Of a stretch of DNA of 5,596 nucleotides, positions 1 to 5,596 are shown in pieces; position 1 is the stretch's first letter; the number at the start of each line of letters is the position of its first letter. Under the pieces are notes generated by a model, which saw nothing but the letters and a program-made list of their open reading frames with translations, did no database searches and was not told the origin of the DNA. This stretch comes from Dysgonamonadaceae bacterium (lineage in GTDB: Bacteria; Bacteroidota; Bacteroidia; Bacteroidales; Azobacteroidaceae): NCBI GenBank assembly GCA_031261015.1, contig JAISKG010000127.1:1-5596 (forward strand), written 5' to 3'. The position numbers were made by a program, and so were the translations under genes.

Positions 1-243
1 ATAATCAATCGGAGGAATTTGCAAATGCGCCCACGACGGCATTTCCAAAGTTTGCCAATGACGAAATGCTTTCAAACGAAAATCGAGCAACCATTCCGGC
101 TCTTCTTTCTTGGCCGAAATCACGCAGATGATTTCTTCATTCAATCCTTTGGCTATGAAATCAGTATGAATATCGGTCGTAAAACCGTATTCATACTCTT
201 TATTGGTAAATTCATTGAGTAGATCGCTAGAATTTTCTGCCAT
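1..243 (-). CDS. sufB: SufB, Fe-S cluster scaffold subunit (N-terminal 81 residues, runs off left edge)
   Basis: SufB is the scaffold subunit of the cytosolic SufBCD complex, on which iron-sulfur clusters are built before transfer to apoproteins. Translating the reverse complement from the ATG at 243-241 gives 81 open codons to the window edge. They include the N-terminal SufB signatures E-Y-x-Y-G-F-x-T-D-I (about residues 17-26), K-G-L-N-E-E (about 33-38), E-P-E-W-L-L-D-F-R-L-K-A-F-R-H-W (about 49-64) and W-A-H-L-x-x-P-P-I-D-Y at the edge. The catalytic and SufC/SufD-binding parts lie outside the window. Full-length members have roughly 470-490 residues, so about one sixth is visible. The start follows the cvpA stop by 12 nt, with an A-rich stretch (AAAAAGAAAAAG) upstream instead of a clear Shine-Dalgarno. 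sufC and sufD would be expected further left, which is inference. No frame damage is visible. Confidence 0.95.
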   Translation of the reverse strand, partial: MAENSSDLLNEFTNKEYEYGFTTDIHTDFIAKGLNEEIICVISAKKEEPEWLLDFRLKAFRHWQTLEMPSWAHLQIPPIDY

Positions 244-255
244 AACTTTTTCTTT

Positions 256-753
256 TTAATGCGCAAAATAATGTTTCAAAACCGGGTAAATCGTTGGGAC
301 TACAGCTTTGACTCTCGAATAGAAAATGGATTTGTTTTGGACGGAAGAAGAAATTACTTGCGACTGCAGATCAAAAATGGACAACACATTCAATATCAGG
401 CTTAAAGATAAAACCCAGATAAACATACCGAATAATCCACCCAGCAAAGTATTCAAAGGTTTGGCCGGTGTCATTTTAATTGCGAAACTAACTAATTTCC
501 CGATCAGACAAATAATTACAATAATAGCTACAAAAGCCAATATATAAACCAAACCGCTGATTATAGCCGAAGAAAAACCGCCGTTGAACCATTTTTCCAA
601 ATACGGACGAATCAACGCCGCCATTTGTCCCGAAAAAAAGATCGCAATTATCAAAGCGACCAACGAAACCGCCTGTTTGATAAATCCGCTGAATAAGCCT
701 CTTATCAAACCCGCCACCGCACAAATCAGAATGATGACGTCTAATCCATTCAC
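256..753 (-). CDS. CvpA family inner-membrane protein
   Basis: This is a 165-residue integral membrane protein of the CvpA family (colicin V production / envelope homeostasis). The biochemical function of the family is not settled; in enterobacteria it is linked to colicin V export and to resistance to bile salts and membrane stress. Four hydrophobic segments are visible at about residues 4-20, 28-48, 62-88 and 101-127. The N-terminal pattern L-D-x-I-I-L-I then G-L-I-R-G-L-F-S-G-F (about 4-24) is typical of the family, as is a Gly-rich turn (L-L-G-G-L-F-G-M, 103-110). The tail after 128 is polar. The start is GTG at 753-751. It shares one base with the infB stop (TAGTG), and the only nearby ATG (749-747) is in another frame and stops after two codons. 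There is no Shine-Dalgarno, so reinitiation by ribosomes finishing infB is the likely route. The symbol cvpA would be a family label only. Confidence 0.9.
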   Translation of the reverse strand: MNGLDVIILICAVAGLIRGLFSGFIKQAVSLVALIIAIFFSGQMAALIRPYLEKWFNGGFSSAIISGLVYILAFVAIIVIICLIGKLVSFAIKMTPAKPLNTLLGGLFGMFIWVLSLSLILNVLSIFDLQSQVISSSVQNKSIFYSRVKAVVPTIYPVLKHYFAH

Positions 754-3692
754 TACAAGGTTTGTTTTACTTCGATGTTTTCAAAAGCTTCGACAATATC
801 GCCGATCTTAATATCATTGAAATTTTGGATATTCAATCCACATTCATAGCCTTGTGCCACTTCTTTCACATCGTCTTTGAAGCGTTTCAGCGAACCAAGT
901 TCGCCGGTATAAATCACGATGCCGTCACGAATAAGGCGGATTTTGTTGCCACGCTTGATTTTTCCTTCACGTACCATACAACCGGCCACCGTTCCCACTT
1001 TGCTGATTTTGAACACTTCGCGAATTTCGACGTTTGCCGTAATTTCTTCCTTAATTTCCGGAGAAAGCAAGCCTTCCATTGCCGATTTTACTTCTTCGAT
1101 CGCATTGTAAATAATGGAATACAAGCGAATATCGACACCTTCTTTCTCGGCCAGTTTGCGCGCCGATTGTGACGGTCGCACTTGGAAACCAACAATGACG
1201 GCATTCGAAGCGGCAGCCAAAATCACATCTGATTCGGAAATCTGACCTACGCCTTTGTGAATCACGTTCACTTGCACTTGATTGGTCGAAAGACGAATCA
1301 AGGAATCGGAGAGCGCTTCGATCGAGCCATCCACGTCGCCTTTCACGATCACATCCAACTGTTGGAAGTTGCCGATAGCGATGCGACGGCCGATGTCGTC
1401 GAGTGTTAGTAGTTTTTGCGTACGTAAGCCTTGCTCACGTTGTAATTGTTCGCGTTTAGTAGTGATTTCGCGCGCCTCTTGTTCCGACTCAAGCACATGG
1501 ATTTTATCTCCGGCTTGCGGTGCGCCGTTCAATCCTAAGATTAATACGGGTTCGGCCGGTCCGGCTTCTTTAATTCGTTGATTCCTTTCGTTGAACATCG
1601 CTTTTACGCGGCCGAAATGTGTTCCGGCCAAGACAATATCGCCCATTTTCAGCGTACCGTTTTGTACGAGCATCGTCACCATGTAACCGCGGCCTTTATC
1701 CAAAGACGATTCAATGACCGAACCGATGGCTTTTCGTTTCGGATTAGCTTTCAGATCAAGCATTTCCGCTTCCAACAATACTTTTTCGAGCAATTCTTTG
1801 ATTCCGATGCCTTGTTTGGCAGAAATATCCTGCGATTGGTAGTTTCCGCCCCAATCTTCGACAAGGTAATTCATGTTGGCCAAAGCCTCCTTGATTTTTT
1901 CGGGATTCGCTCCCGGCTTATCTATCTTATTGATAGCGAATACTATTGGAACTCCCGCGGCGGAAGCATGGTTGACTGCTTCAACGGTTTGAGGCATCAC
2001 GCTATCGTCAGCAGCGACAATGATAATAGCGATGTCGGTCACGCTGGCTCCGCGAGCACGCATGGCGGTAAACGCTTCGTGTCCCGGCGTATCCAAGAAT
2101 GTAATTTGGCGACCGTCAGGTAATTTCACGTTGTATGCTCCGATGTGTTGCGTGATTCCTCCAGCCTCGCCGGCAATCACGTTTGTGTTGCGGATGCTGT
2201 CGAGTAACGAAGTTTTTCCGTGATCGACGTGTCCCATCACCGTCACGATCGGCGGGCGAGAAGTTAAATCGATGAGATCGTCTTCTTTGTCGGTAATAGC
2301 TTCGACTACTTCCGCGCTCACATATTCGGTTTTGTAGCCGAATTCGTCAGCTACAATATTAATGGTTTCCGCATCCAAGCGTTGGTTGATCGACACCATC
2401 ATGCCGATCGCCATACATGTAGAAATAACCTGAACCACAGGAACATTCATCATGTTGGCCAAATCATTGACCGTCACAAATTCGGTGATTTTAATCACTT
2501 TGCTTTCTTGACGGTCCAATTCCATTTGTTCGTTCTGGCGTTGGTTGACCGCTTCCCGTTTTTCCTTGCGGTATTTTGCGCCTTTTTTCTGCGGCTTGTT
2601 GGTCAGGCGAGCCAAGGTTTCCTTGATTTGCTTTTGAACGTCTTCCTCGTTGACTTCGTTTTTCGCCGCAGGCTTGCGCAATTTTAAGCGGGAAGCATCC
2701 GGTTTTGCGCCGCCGCCAAGCGTGGAGATACCTTTTTCTATATCAATCTTTTCCCGTTTGATACGGTTGCGTTTCTTTTTCTTTGCATCTTCCGTTTCCG
2801 GCTTTTGATTGGCATTGGCGTTTGCATTGGCATTTACCTCTTTTTTGCCGGATTTGTTGGCTACTGCTGTTGCTGCCGCTGCTACCGCTTTTTTCTGTTG
2901 AGTTGCCAGTGCAGCTTTGCGGTCTTTTTCCGCCCGTTCGCGACGTTTTTCCTCTTTCGTCTTTTTGCGGGGACGAGTCGATTGATTCAAGGTAGAAAGA
3001 TCAACTTTTCCCATCACCTTGATGCGCGATTCGAATTGCGGCGCGTGCAAGCGGAAAACTTCGCTGCCTGCCGGAGCCGTAGCTTCTTCGGTTTCTTCAG
3101 CAGCCGGTTGCTCTACTATTATTTCTTCTTCGAAAGAATCTTCTTCGTCATCTGCCTCGTCGTCGAAAATCTCCTCCTCGTCATCTTCTTCAAAGACTTC
3201 TTCTTCAACGGGTTCTTCTGCGCTCTCTACCACTATGTCTATGATTTCTTCTTCTTCGGCAACAAGAGGTTCGACGACGACTTCCGTTTTTGCCTCCTCA
3301 AATAAATCCGGTTCCGGCTGAGGTTCCTCAACGGGTGCGGGTTTCTTTTTCCCAATATTATCCAGATCAATTTTCCCGATCATGTTAAACCGGGGCTTGC
3401 TTTCTTCCGGAATTTCAGTTTTGATCTCCTCGACTTTTTTCGGATTATCATAACCTGCAACTGCCACCGATTCTTTACGTTCTTTGCTGTGGCGTTCCTG
3501 ACTTATCTTCTCAGATTCGCGTTTCAGGTCTTTGTCCTTATTAAATTCTTTGACAAGGAGTTCGTATTCTTCGTCGCTAATTTTCGTATTCGGATTTTCT
3601 TCCGTGGGAAAACCCTTTTTTTGTAGAAATTCCACGACTGTGGACAATCCTACATTCAAATTTCTTGTTACTTTGTTTAATCGAATAGACAT
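753..3692 (-). CDS. infB: Translation initiation factor IF-2
   Basis: IF2 is the GTPase that brings formyl-Met-tRNA to the 30S subunit and promotes 50S joining. The protein has 979 residues, longer than E. coli IF2 (890) because of the linker. In order: an IF2_N helical domain (about 1-50); a low-complexity charged linker (about 51-395); a second IF2_N-like domain (about 398-455); the G domain (about 478-650); beta-barrel domain II (about 655-745); domain III (about 765-875); and the fMet-tRNA-binding C2 domain (about 885-975). All GTPase motifs are intact: G1 G-H-V-D-H-G-K-T (487-494), G2 Thr514 in G-I-T-Q-H, G3 D-T-P-G-H-E (534-539) with the catalytic His, G4 N-K-I-D (588-591) and G5 S-A-K (624-626). 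C2 keeps A-G-C-M-V (903-907) and G-Y-E-C-G-L (948-953). The ATG at 3692 gives the family-typical start [10 protein letters not shown] and lies 26 nt after nusA, without a Shine-Dalgarno. The stop overlaps cvpA by one base. Confidence 0.99.
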   Translation of the reverse strand: MSIRLNKVTRNLNVGLSTVVEFLQKKGFPTEENPNTKISDEEYELLVKEFNKDKDLKRESEKISQERHSKERKESVAVAGYDNPKKVEEIKTEIPEESKPRFNMIGKIDLDNIGKKKPAPVEEPQPEPDLFEEAKTEVVVEPLVAEEEEIIDIVVESAEEPVEEEVFEEDDEEEIFDDEADDEEDSFEEEIIVEQPAAEETEEATAPAGSEVFRLHAPQFESRIKVMGKVDLSTLNQSTRPRKKTKEEKRRERAEKDRKAALATQQKKAVAAAATAVANKSGKKEVNANANANANQKPETEDAKKKKRNRIKREKIDIEKGISTLGGGAKPDASRLKLRKPAAKNEVNEEDVQKQIKETLARLTNKPQKKGAKYRKEKREAVNQRQNEQMELDRQESKVIKITEFVTVNDLANMMNVPVVQVISTCMAIGMMVSINQRLDAETINIVADEFGYKTEYVSAEVVEAITDKEDDLIDLTSRPPIVTVMGHVDHGKTSLLDSIRNTNVIAGEAGGITQHIGAYNVKLPDGRQITFLDTPGHEAFTAMRARGASVTDIAIIIVAADDSVMPQTVEAVNHASAAGVPIVFAINKIDKPGANPEKIKEALANMNYLVEDWGGNYQSQDISAKQGIGIKELLEKVLLEAEMLDLKANPKRKAIGSVIESSLDKGRGYMVTMLVQNGTLKMGDIVLAGTHFGRVKAMFNERNQRIKEAGPAEPVLILGLNGAPQAGDKIHVLESEQEAREITTKREQLQREQGLRTQKLLTLDDIGRRIAIGNFQQLDVIVKGDVDGSIEALSDSLIRLSTNQVQVNVIHKGVGQISESDVILAAASNAVIVGFQVRPSQSARKLAEKEGVDIRLYSIIYNAIEEVKSAMEGLLSPEIKEEITANVEIREVFKISKVGTVAGCMVREGKIKRGNKIRLIRDGIVIYTGELGSLKRFKDDVKEVAQGYECGLNIQNFNDIKIGDIVEAFENIEVKQTL
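2808..2834 (-). repeat. Hexanucleotide repeat encoding (Asn-Ala)4-Asn in IF2
   Basis: An imperfect 6-bp tandem repeat (AATGCC with AATGCA and AACGCC variants on the coding strand) encodes N-A-N-A-N-A-N-A-N at residues 287-295 of IF2. It lies in the low-complexity linker just after an Ala-rich stretch (about 269-278). Length changes of one unit keep the reading frame, so the tract can vary by replication slippage without harming the conserved domains. It is clear in the sequence; variability between strains is inference. Confidence 0.8.
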
Positions 3693-3718
3693 ATAATATT
3701 TTTAATGAGCGCAATGTT

Positions 3719-4972
3719 TTATTCTTCTTCAAATTCGGCTTTCAGGATAGTCAATACTTCATCGACCGTATTTTCTTCCAAGTCGGCTTTTTCGATGAGT
3801 TCGTTGCGGTCGGCGGCCAGTACATTTTTAGCCGTATAACAGCCGATATTTTTGAGCGCATCAATGACCCAAGCTTCGATTTCATCCGAAAATTCGTCTA
3901 AGTAGATGTCTTCGCCGTCCACGTCGATATCGCGGAAGACATCGATCGTGTATTCCGTAAGCATACTCGCCAATTTGATGTTCAATCCGCCTTTTCCGAT
4001 GGCCAAAGAAACTTCTTCGGGACGAAGGAAAACCTCCGCTTTTTTGTCTTCTTCGTTGATTTTAATGGAAGATATTTTCGCCGGACTCAAGGCACGCTGA
4101 ATAAACAAGGCCGTGTTGTTCGTATAGTTGATGACGTCGATATTCTCGTTGCACAATTCGCGGACAATTCCATGGATGCGAGCGCCTTTCATTCCCACGC
4201 AGGCGCCAACAGGATCGATGCGGTCGTCGTAAGACTCAACAGCGACTTTGGCACGTTCGCCCGGAATGCGGGCAATGCGTTTGATGGTGATCAGCCCGTC
4301 GTGAATTTCGGGAACTTCCAGTTCAAACAAGCGTTGCATGAACAAAGGCGATGTGCGGGAAACGATGATTTTCGGATTATTGTTCAAGTTTTCCACTTTC
4401 ACGACTACAGCGCGGCGCGTTTCGTTTTTGCGGAAGAAATCGCCCGGAATTTGTTCGGTGCGCGGCAGAATCAACTCGTTTTCTTCGTCGTCCAACAACA
4501 AGATCTCTTTCTTCCAAATCTGATAAACTTCGGCAGAAACGATTTGTCCGACACGGTCTTTATATTTCGTGTAAAGCGAATCTTTCTGTAATTCAAGGAT
4601 TTTGGAAGCCAAAGCCTGACGAAGGTTCAGCACAGCGCGGCGGCCGAAACCGGCAAAATTCACTTCGTCGGTAATTTCTTCACCTACTTCGTAATCTTCG
4701 TCGATTTTCCGGGCTTCAGACAAGGAAATTTGCAAGTTGGAATCTTCCAATTCGTTGTCGGGCACCACTTCACGATTGCGCCAGATTTCAAAATCTCCCT
4801 TATCGGGATTGATAATAATATCGTAATTTTCGTCGGAGCCGAACATTTTGCTGATAACATTCCGGAAAGCTTCTTCGAGCACACTGATCAACGTCGTCCG
4901 GTCGATATTTTTCAATTCTTTAAATTCCGCGAACGTATCGATCATACTAACGGTTTCTTGTTTTTTCGCCAT
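3719..4972 (-). CDS. nusA: Transcription elongation/termination factor NusA
   Basis: NusA binds RNA polymerase near the RNA exit channel and modulates pausing, intrinsic termination and antitermination. The 417-residue protein has the expected order: an N-terminal RNAP-binding domain (about 1-135, including the I-D-x-D-Y-E-V-G-E-E type segment at 90-99); an S1 domain (about 138-205, V-G-Q-I-V-S-A-E-V); KH1 with a G-M-K-G loop (260-263) in C-V-G-M-K-G-A-R-I; KH2 with a G-K-G-G loop (326-329) in A-I-G-K-G-G-L-N-I-K-L-A; and an acidic C-terminal helical segment (about 355-417). E. coli NusA has 495 residues with two acidic repeats (AR1, AR2). Here there is room for about one, which is normal outside Proteobacteria and not a truncation. 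The start ATG at 4972 lies 6 nt after the rimP stop and has no Shine-Dalgarno. The tight spacing argues for cotranscription with rimP. Confidence 0.98.
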   Translation of the reverse strand: MAKKQETVSMIDTFAEFKELKNIDRTTLISVLEEAFRNVISKMFGSDENYDIIINPDKGDFEIWRNREVVPDNELEDSNLQISLSEARKIDEDYEVGEEITDEVNFAGFGRRAVLNLRQALASKILELQKDSLYTKYKDRVGQIVSAEVYQIWKKEILLLDDEENELILPRTEQIPGDFFRKNETRRAVVVKVENLNNNPKIIVSRTSPLFMQRLFELEVPEIHDGLITIKRIARIPGERAKVAVESYDDRIDPVGACVGMKGARIHGIVRELCNENIDVINYTNNTALFIQRALSPAKISSIKINEEDKKAEVFLRPEEVSLAIGKGGLNIKLASMLTEYTIDVFRDIDVDGEDIYLDEFSDEIEAWVIDALKNIGCYTAKNVLAADRNELIEKADLEENTVDEVLTILKAEFEEE

Positions 4973-4978
4973 AGGTAT

Positions 4979-5446
4979 TTATTTGAATCTGATTATATTT
5001 TTTACATATTTAACTGCTTCATAAGTAAACGTTTCCGTTTCTTCGACAGTGATTTTCCGTTTTGCTCCTTCCGGCTTAACCTGTTTTTCGACCGTGACTG
5101 AAAATTGCGTATCGCCGGCTTCCGTCAGCACGCCGGAAAGTTTGCGGCCTTCTTTTGTGAGGACTTCCACTTCGCGGCCGATATTTTTCCGGTATTGCCG
5201 CAAAATCTTGAACGGCTGGCCGATGCCTGCCGAGCCGACTTCGAGTTCGTAATCTTCCGTTTCGCGATCGAGCCGCGCTTCAATCTGTTTGGTCAGAGCA
5301 ACGCAATCATCGATACTGATTCCTCGATCACTATCTATTTCGACACTAATCCGGTTATCCTGCGTGACTTGCACTTCGACCAAATACTGATCCGTATCCG
5401 TCAAAACGTCCTCTACAATCCCTTTAACTACCGCTTTTTCTATCAT
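4979..5446 (-). CDS. rimP: Ribosome maturation factor RimP
   Basis: RimP is a small cytosolic factor that binds pre-30S particles and assists maturation of the small ribosomal subunit. At 155 residues it has the usual size. The N-terminal alpha/beta domain (about 1-75) carries V-E-I-D-S-D-x-G-I-S-I-D-D-C (35-48) and ends in Y-E-L-E-V-G-S-A-G-I-G-Q-P-F (66-79), the counterpart of the hallmark Y-x-L-E-V-S-S-P-G-L-D-R-P-L. The C-terminal SH3-like domain (about 80-155) includes G-R-E-V-E-V and G-x-L-x-G-V-L. The variant S-A-G-I-G-Q-P resembles Bacteroidetes members as I remember them. The ATG at 5446 is the only in-frame start: the frame stays open upstream to a TAA near 5512 but holds no ATG, GTG or TTG. 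No Shine-Dalgarno precedes this ATG directly. Its first bases overlap the stop of a short leader ORF (ATGA), so coupled translation is plausible. This is the first gene of the operon. Confidence 0.97.
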   Translation of the reverse strand: MIEKAVVKGIVEDVLTDTDQYLVEVQVTQDNRISVEIDSDRGISIDDCVALTKQIEARLDRETEDYELEVGSAGIGQPFKILRQYRKNIGREVEVLTKEGRKLSGVLTEAGDTQFSVTVEKQVKPEGAKRKITVEETETFTYEAVKYVKNIIRFK

Positions 5447-5469
5447 ACAATAATAAAAGAGAGGGGCAT
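5443..5469 (-). CDS. Candidate 8-codon leader ORF overlapping the rimP start
   Basis: On the minus strand an ATG at 5469-5467 opens an eight-codon frame, M-P-L-S-F-I-I-V, which ends in TGA at 5445-5443. The TGA overlaps the rimP ATG (5446-5444) as ATGA, the classic geometry for translational coupling. The ATG is preceded at 9 nt by the strongest Shine-Dalgarno seen at any start in the window (AAAGGAGG, 5486-5479). The frame differs from that of rimP, so it is not an N-terminal extension. The peptide has no regulatory codon run such as repeated His, Trp or Leu; translating it for its position rather than its product is the likelier role. It could be chance: a frame this short is easy to get, and only the combination of Shine-Dalgarno, spacing and overlap makes it notable. 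Confidence 0.4.
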   Translation of the reverse strand: MPLSFIIV

Positions 5470-5479
5470 CGCCCCCCTC
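5449..5479 (-). promoter_or_regulatory. Leader hairpin with U-rich tail, attenuator-like
   Basis: In the transcript, GGGGC (5475-5471) pairs perfectly with GCCCC (5467-5463) around a three-base loop GAU (5470-5468). Two more pairs (GA with UC) form if the two extra G residues at 5477-5476 bulge out. The stem is followed at once by the U-rich tract UCUCUUUUAUUAUU (5460-5447). A GC-rich stem plus U tract resembles an intrinsic terminator, although the stem is short. The stem contains the start codon of the leader ORF, so ribosome binding there and folding would compete. The structure is seen in the sequence; an attenuation role is inference. Confidence 0.4.
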
Positions 5480-5486
5480 CTCCTTT
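5472..5486 (-). promoter_or_regulatory. Strong Shine-Dalgarno / purine tract in rimP leader
   Basis: Fifteen consecutive purines on the minus strand, beginning AAAGGAGGAGG and ending in six G. The GGAGG core (5483-5479) is fully complementary to the anti-Shine-Dalgarno CCUCC. It is 32 nt from the rimP ATG, too far to serve it directly, but 9 nt from the ATG of the short leader ORF. No other gene start in the window has a comparable site. Confidence 0.55.
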
Positions 5487-5496
5487 GTTTCGAGGG

Positions 5497-5528
5497 CAAA
5501 GGTAATATTTTATCTTGTTAATAACAAA
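5497..5528 (-). promoter_or_regulatory. Bacteroidetes-type promoter of the rimP operon
   Basis: Reading the minus strand, TTTG at 5528-5525 is followed by exactly 20 nt and then TACCTTTG at 5504-5497. This matches the Bacteroides primary-sigma consensus (-33 TTTG, 19-21 nt, -7 TAnnTTTG) at every fixed position. Transcription should begin a few bases further on, at about 5490-5494, giving a leader of roughly 45 nt before rimP. The surrounding DNA is AT-rich, as expected. It is the only such match I found upstream of any gene start in the window, although I did not scan gene interiors exhaustively. Confidence 0.8.
5515..5527. promoter_or_regulatory. 13-bp dyad TTGTTAATAACAA over the -33 element
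   Basis: Six perfectly paired bases on each side of one central A (TTGTTA-A-TAACAA), overlapping three of the four bases of the -33 TTTG. It is nested inside a wider 8-bp inverted repeat, TAATATTT (5503-5510) and AAATATTA (5526-5533), separated by 15 bp. A dyad placed here would suit a repressor or other transcription factor. AT-rich promoter DNA produces such symmetry by chance, so confidence is low. Confidence 0.25.
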
Positions 5529-5533
5529 TATTA

Positions 5534-5596
5534 TAGAGTTTTTTTTGCAAAATGAGGGATTTCAGTGTAAAAATACTACAATCCGTTAAAACCTCA
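5534..5596. other. AT-rich upstream DNA with no recognised gene
   Basis: No coding frame or RNA gene is apparent here on either strand. The stretch holds an eight-T run (5539-5546) that is part of the palindrome TTTTGCAAAA (5543-5552), about 15 bp upstream of the -33 element. A/T runs in that position could act as an UP-like element, but nothing in the sequence establishes this. No divergent Bacteroidetes-type promoter is visible on the plus strand. Confidence 0.5.

Noticed and set aside
19..222. Plus-strand frame of 67 residues at the left edge
   Set aside because: The minus strand here encodes the unmistakable SufB N terminus, so the plus-strand frame is incidental.
1578..2123. Plus-strand frame of 181 residues opposite infB
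   Set aside because: It lies opposite the IF2 G domain and domain II, has no recognisable motif or promoter, and its composition follows the sense gene. This is typical of long antisense frames.
3019..3321. Plus-strand frame encoding a very Ser-rich 100-residue protein
   Set aside because: It is the antisense shadow of the Glu/Asp-rich part of IF2: GAA/GAG codons read backwards give TTC/CTC and, shifted, TCT/TCC. It has no initiation context and overlaps a certain gene.
2739..3400. Internal starts in infB for shorter IF2 forms, as in E. coli
   Set aside because: Met104 and Met227 exist but neither has a Shine-Dalgarno or other initiation signal that I can recognise, and Bacteroidetes starts are hard to predict from sequence alone.
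4172..4591. Plus-strand frame of 139 residues opposite nusA
   Set aside because: It is the antisense shadow of the conserved NusA S1/KH1 region, with no family resemblance or ribosome binding site.
5461..5490. Hairpin read as an intrinsic terminator on the plus strand
   Set aside because: On that strand the tail is CTCCTTTGTTTCG, weaker than the U tract on the minus strand, and no plus-strand gene exists to terminate.
5530..5535. TATAAT on the minus strand as a sigma70-type -10 box
   Set aside because: No -35-like hexamer sits at a suitable distance (the nearest TTGCAA is only 9 nt upstream), and the downstream TTTG-N20-TACCTTTG pair fits the Bacteroidetes consensus fully.

Overview
The window is a stretch of chromosomal housekeeping DNA from a Bacteroidota bacterium, most likely order Bacteroidales. 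Three things suggest this: the gene order rimP-nusA-infB-cvpA-sufB, an IF2 with the long charged N-terminal half typical of that group, and a promoter matching the phylum's own consensus (TTTG, 20-bp spacer, TACCTTTG) rather than a sigma70 -35/-10 pair. I cannot name a genus from this sequence.

Every convincing gene lies on the minus strand, so transcription runs from right to left. In that order: about 60 bp of AT-rich upstream DNA (5534-5596); a promoter (5497-5528); a leader of about 45 nt carrying a strong Shine-Dalgarno tract, an eight-codon leader ORF and a GC-rich hairpin (5443-5486); rimP (5446-4979); nusA (4972-3719); infB (3692-753); cvpA (753-256, GTG start); and the first 81 codons of sufB (243-1, running off the left edge). 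Gaps between genes are 6, 26, -1 and 12 nt. I see no terminator or internal promoter between them, so the layout looks like one operon read from the promoter at the right end.

The first three genes join ribosome maturation (RimP), transcription elongation, pausing and termination (NusA), and translation initiation (IF2), a grouping conserved across bacteria. A small membrane protein (CvpA family) and the first gene of the SUF iron-sulfur cluster pathway follow with almost no spacing, so Fe-S assembly may share transcripts with the translation genes.

The most unusual part is the rimP leader. It has a textbook Shine-Dalgarno sequence in an operon whose other starts lack one. That sequence sits 9 nt before a mini-ORF (M-P-L-S-F-I-I-V) whose TGA stop overlaps the rimP ATG as ATGA. 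A hairpin followed by a U-rich tract spans the mini-ORF start. Together these look like a leader-peptide, translational-coupling or attenuation device that I do not recognise as described. The rest of the window is ordinary, apart from a repeated motif, a charge-segregated linker and an Asn-Ala repeat in IF2.
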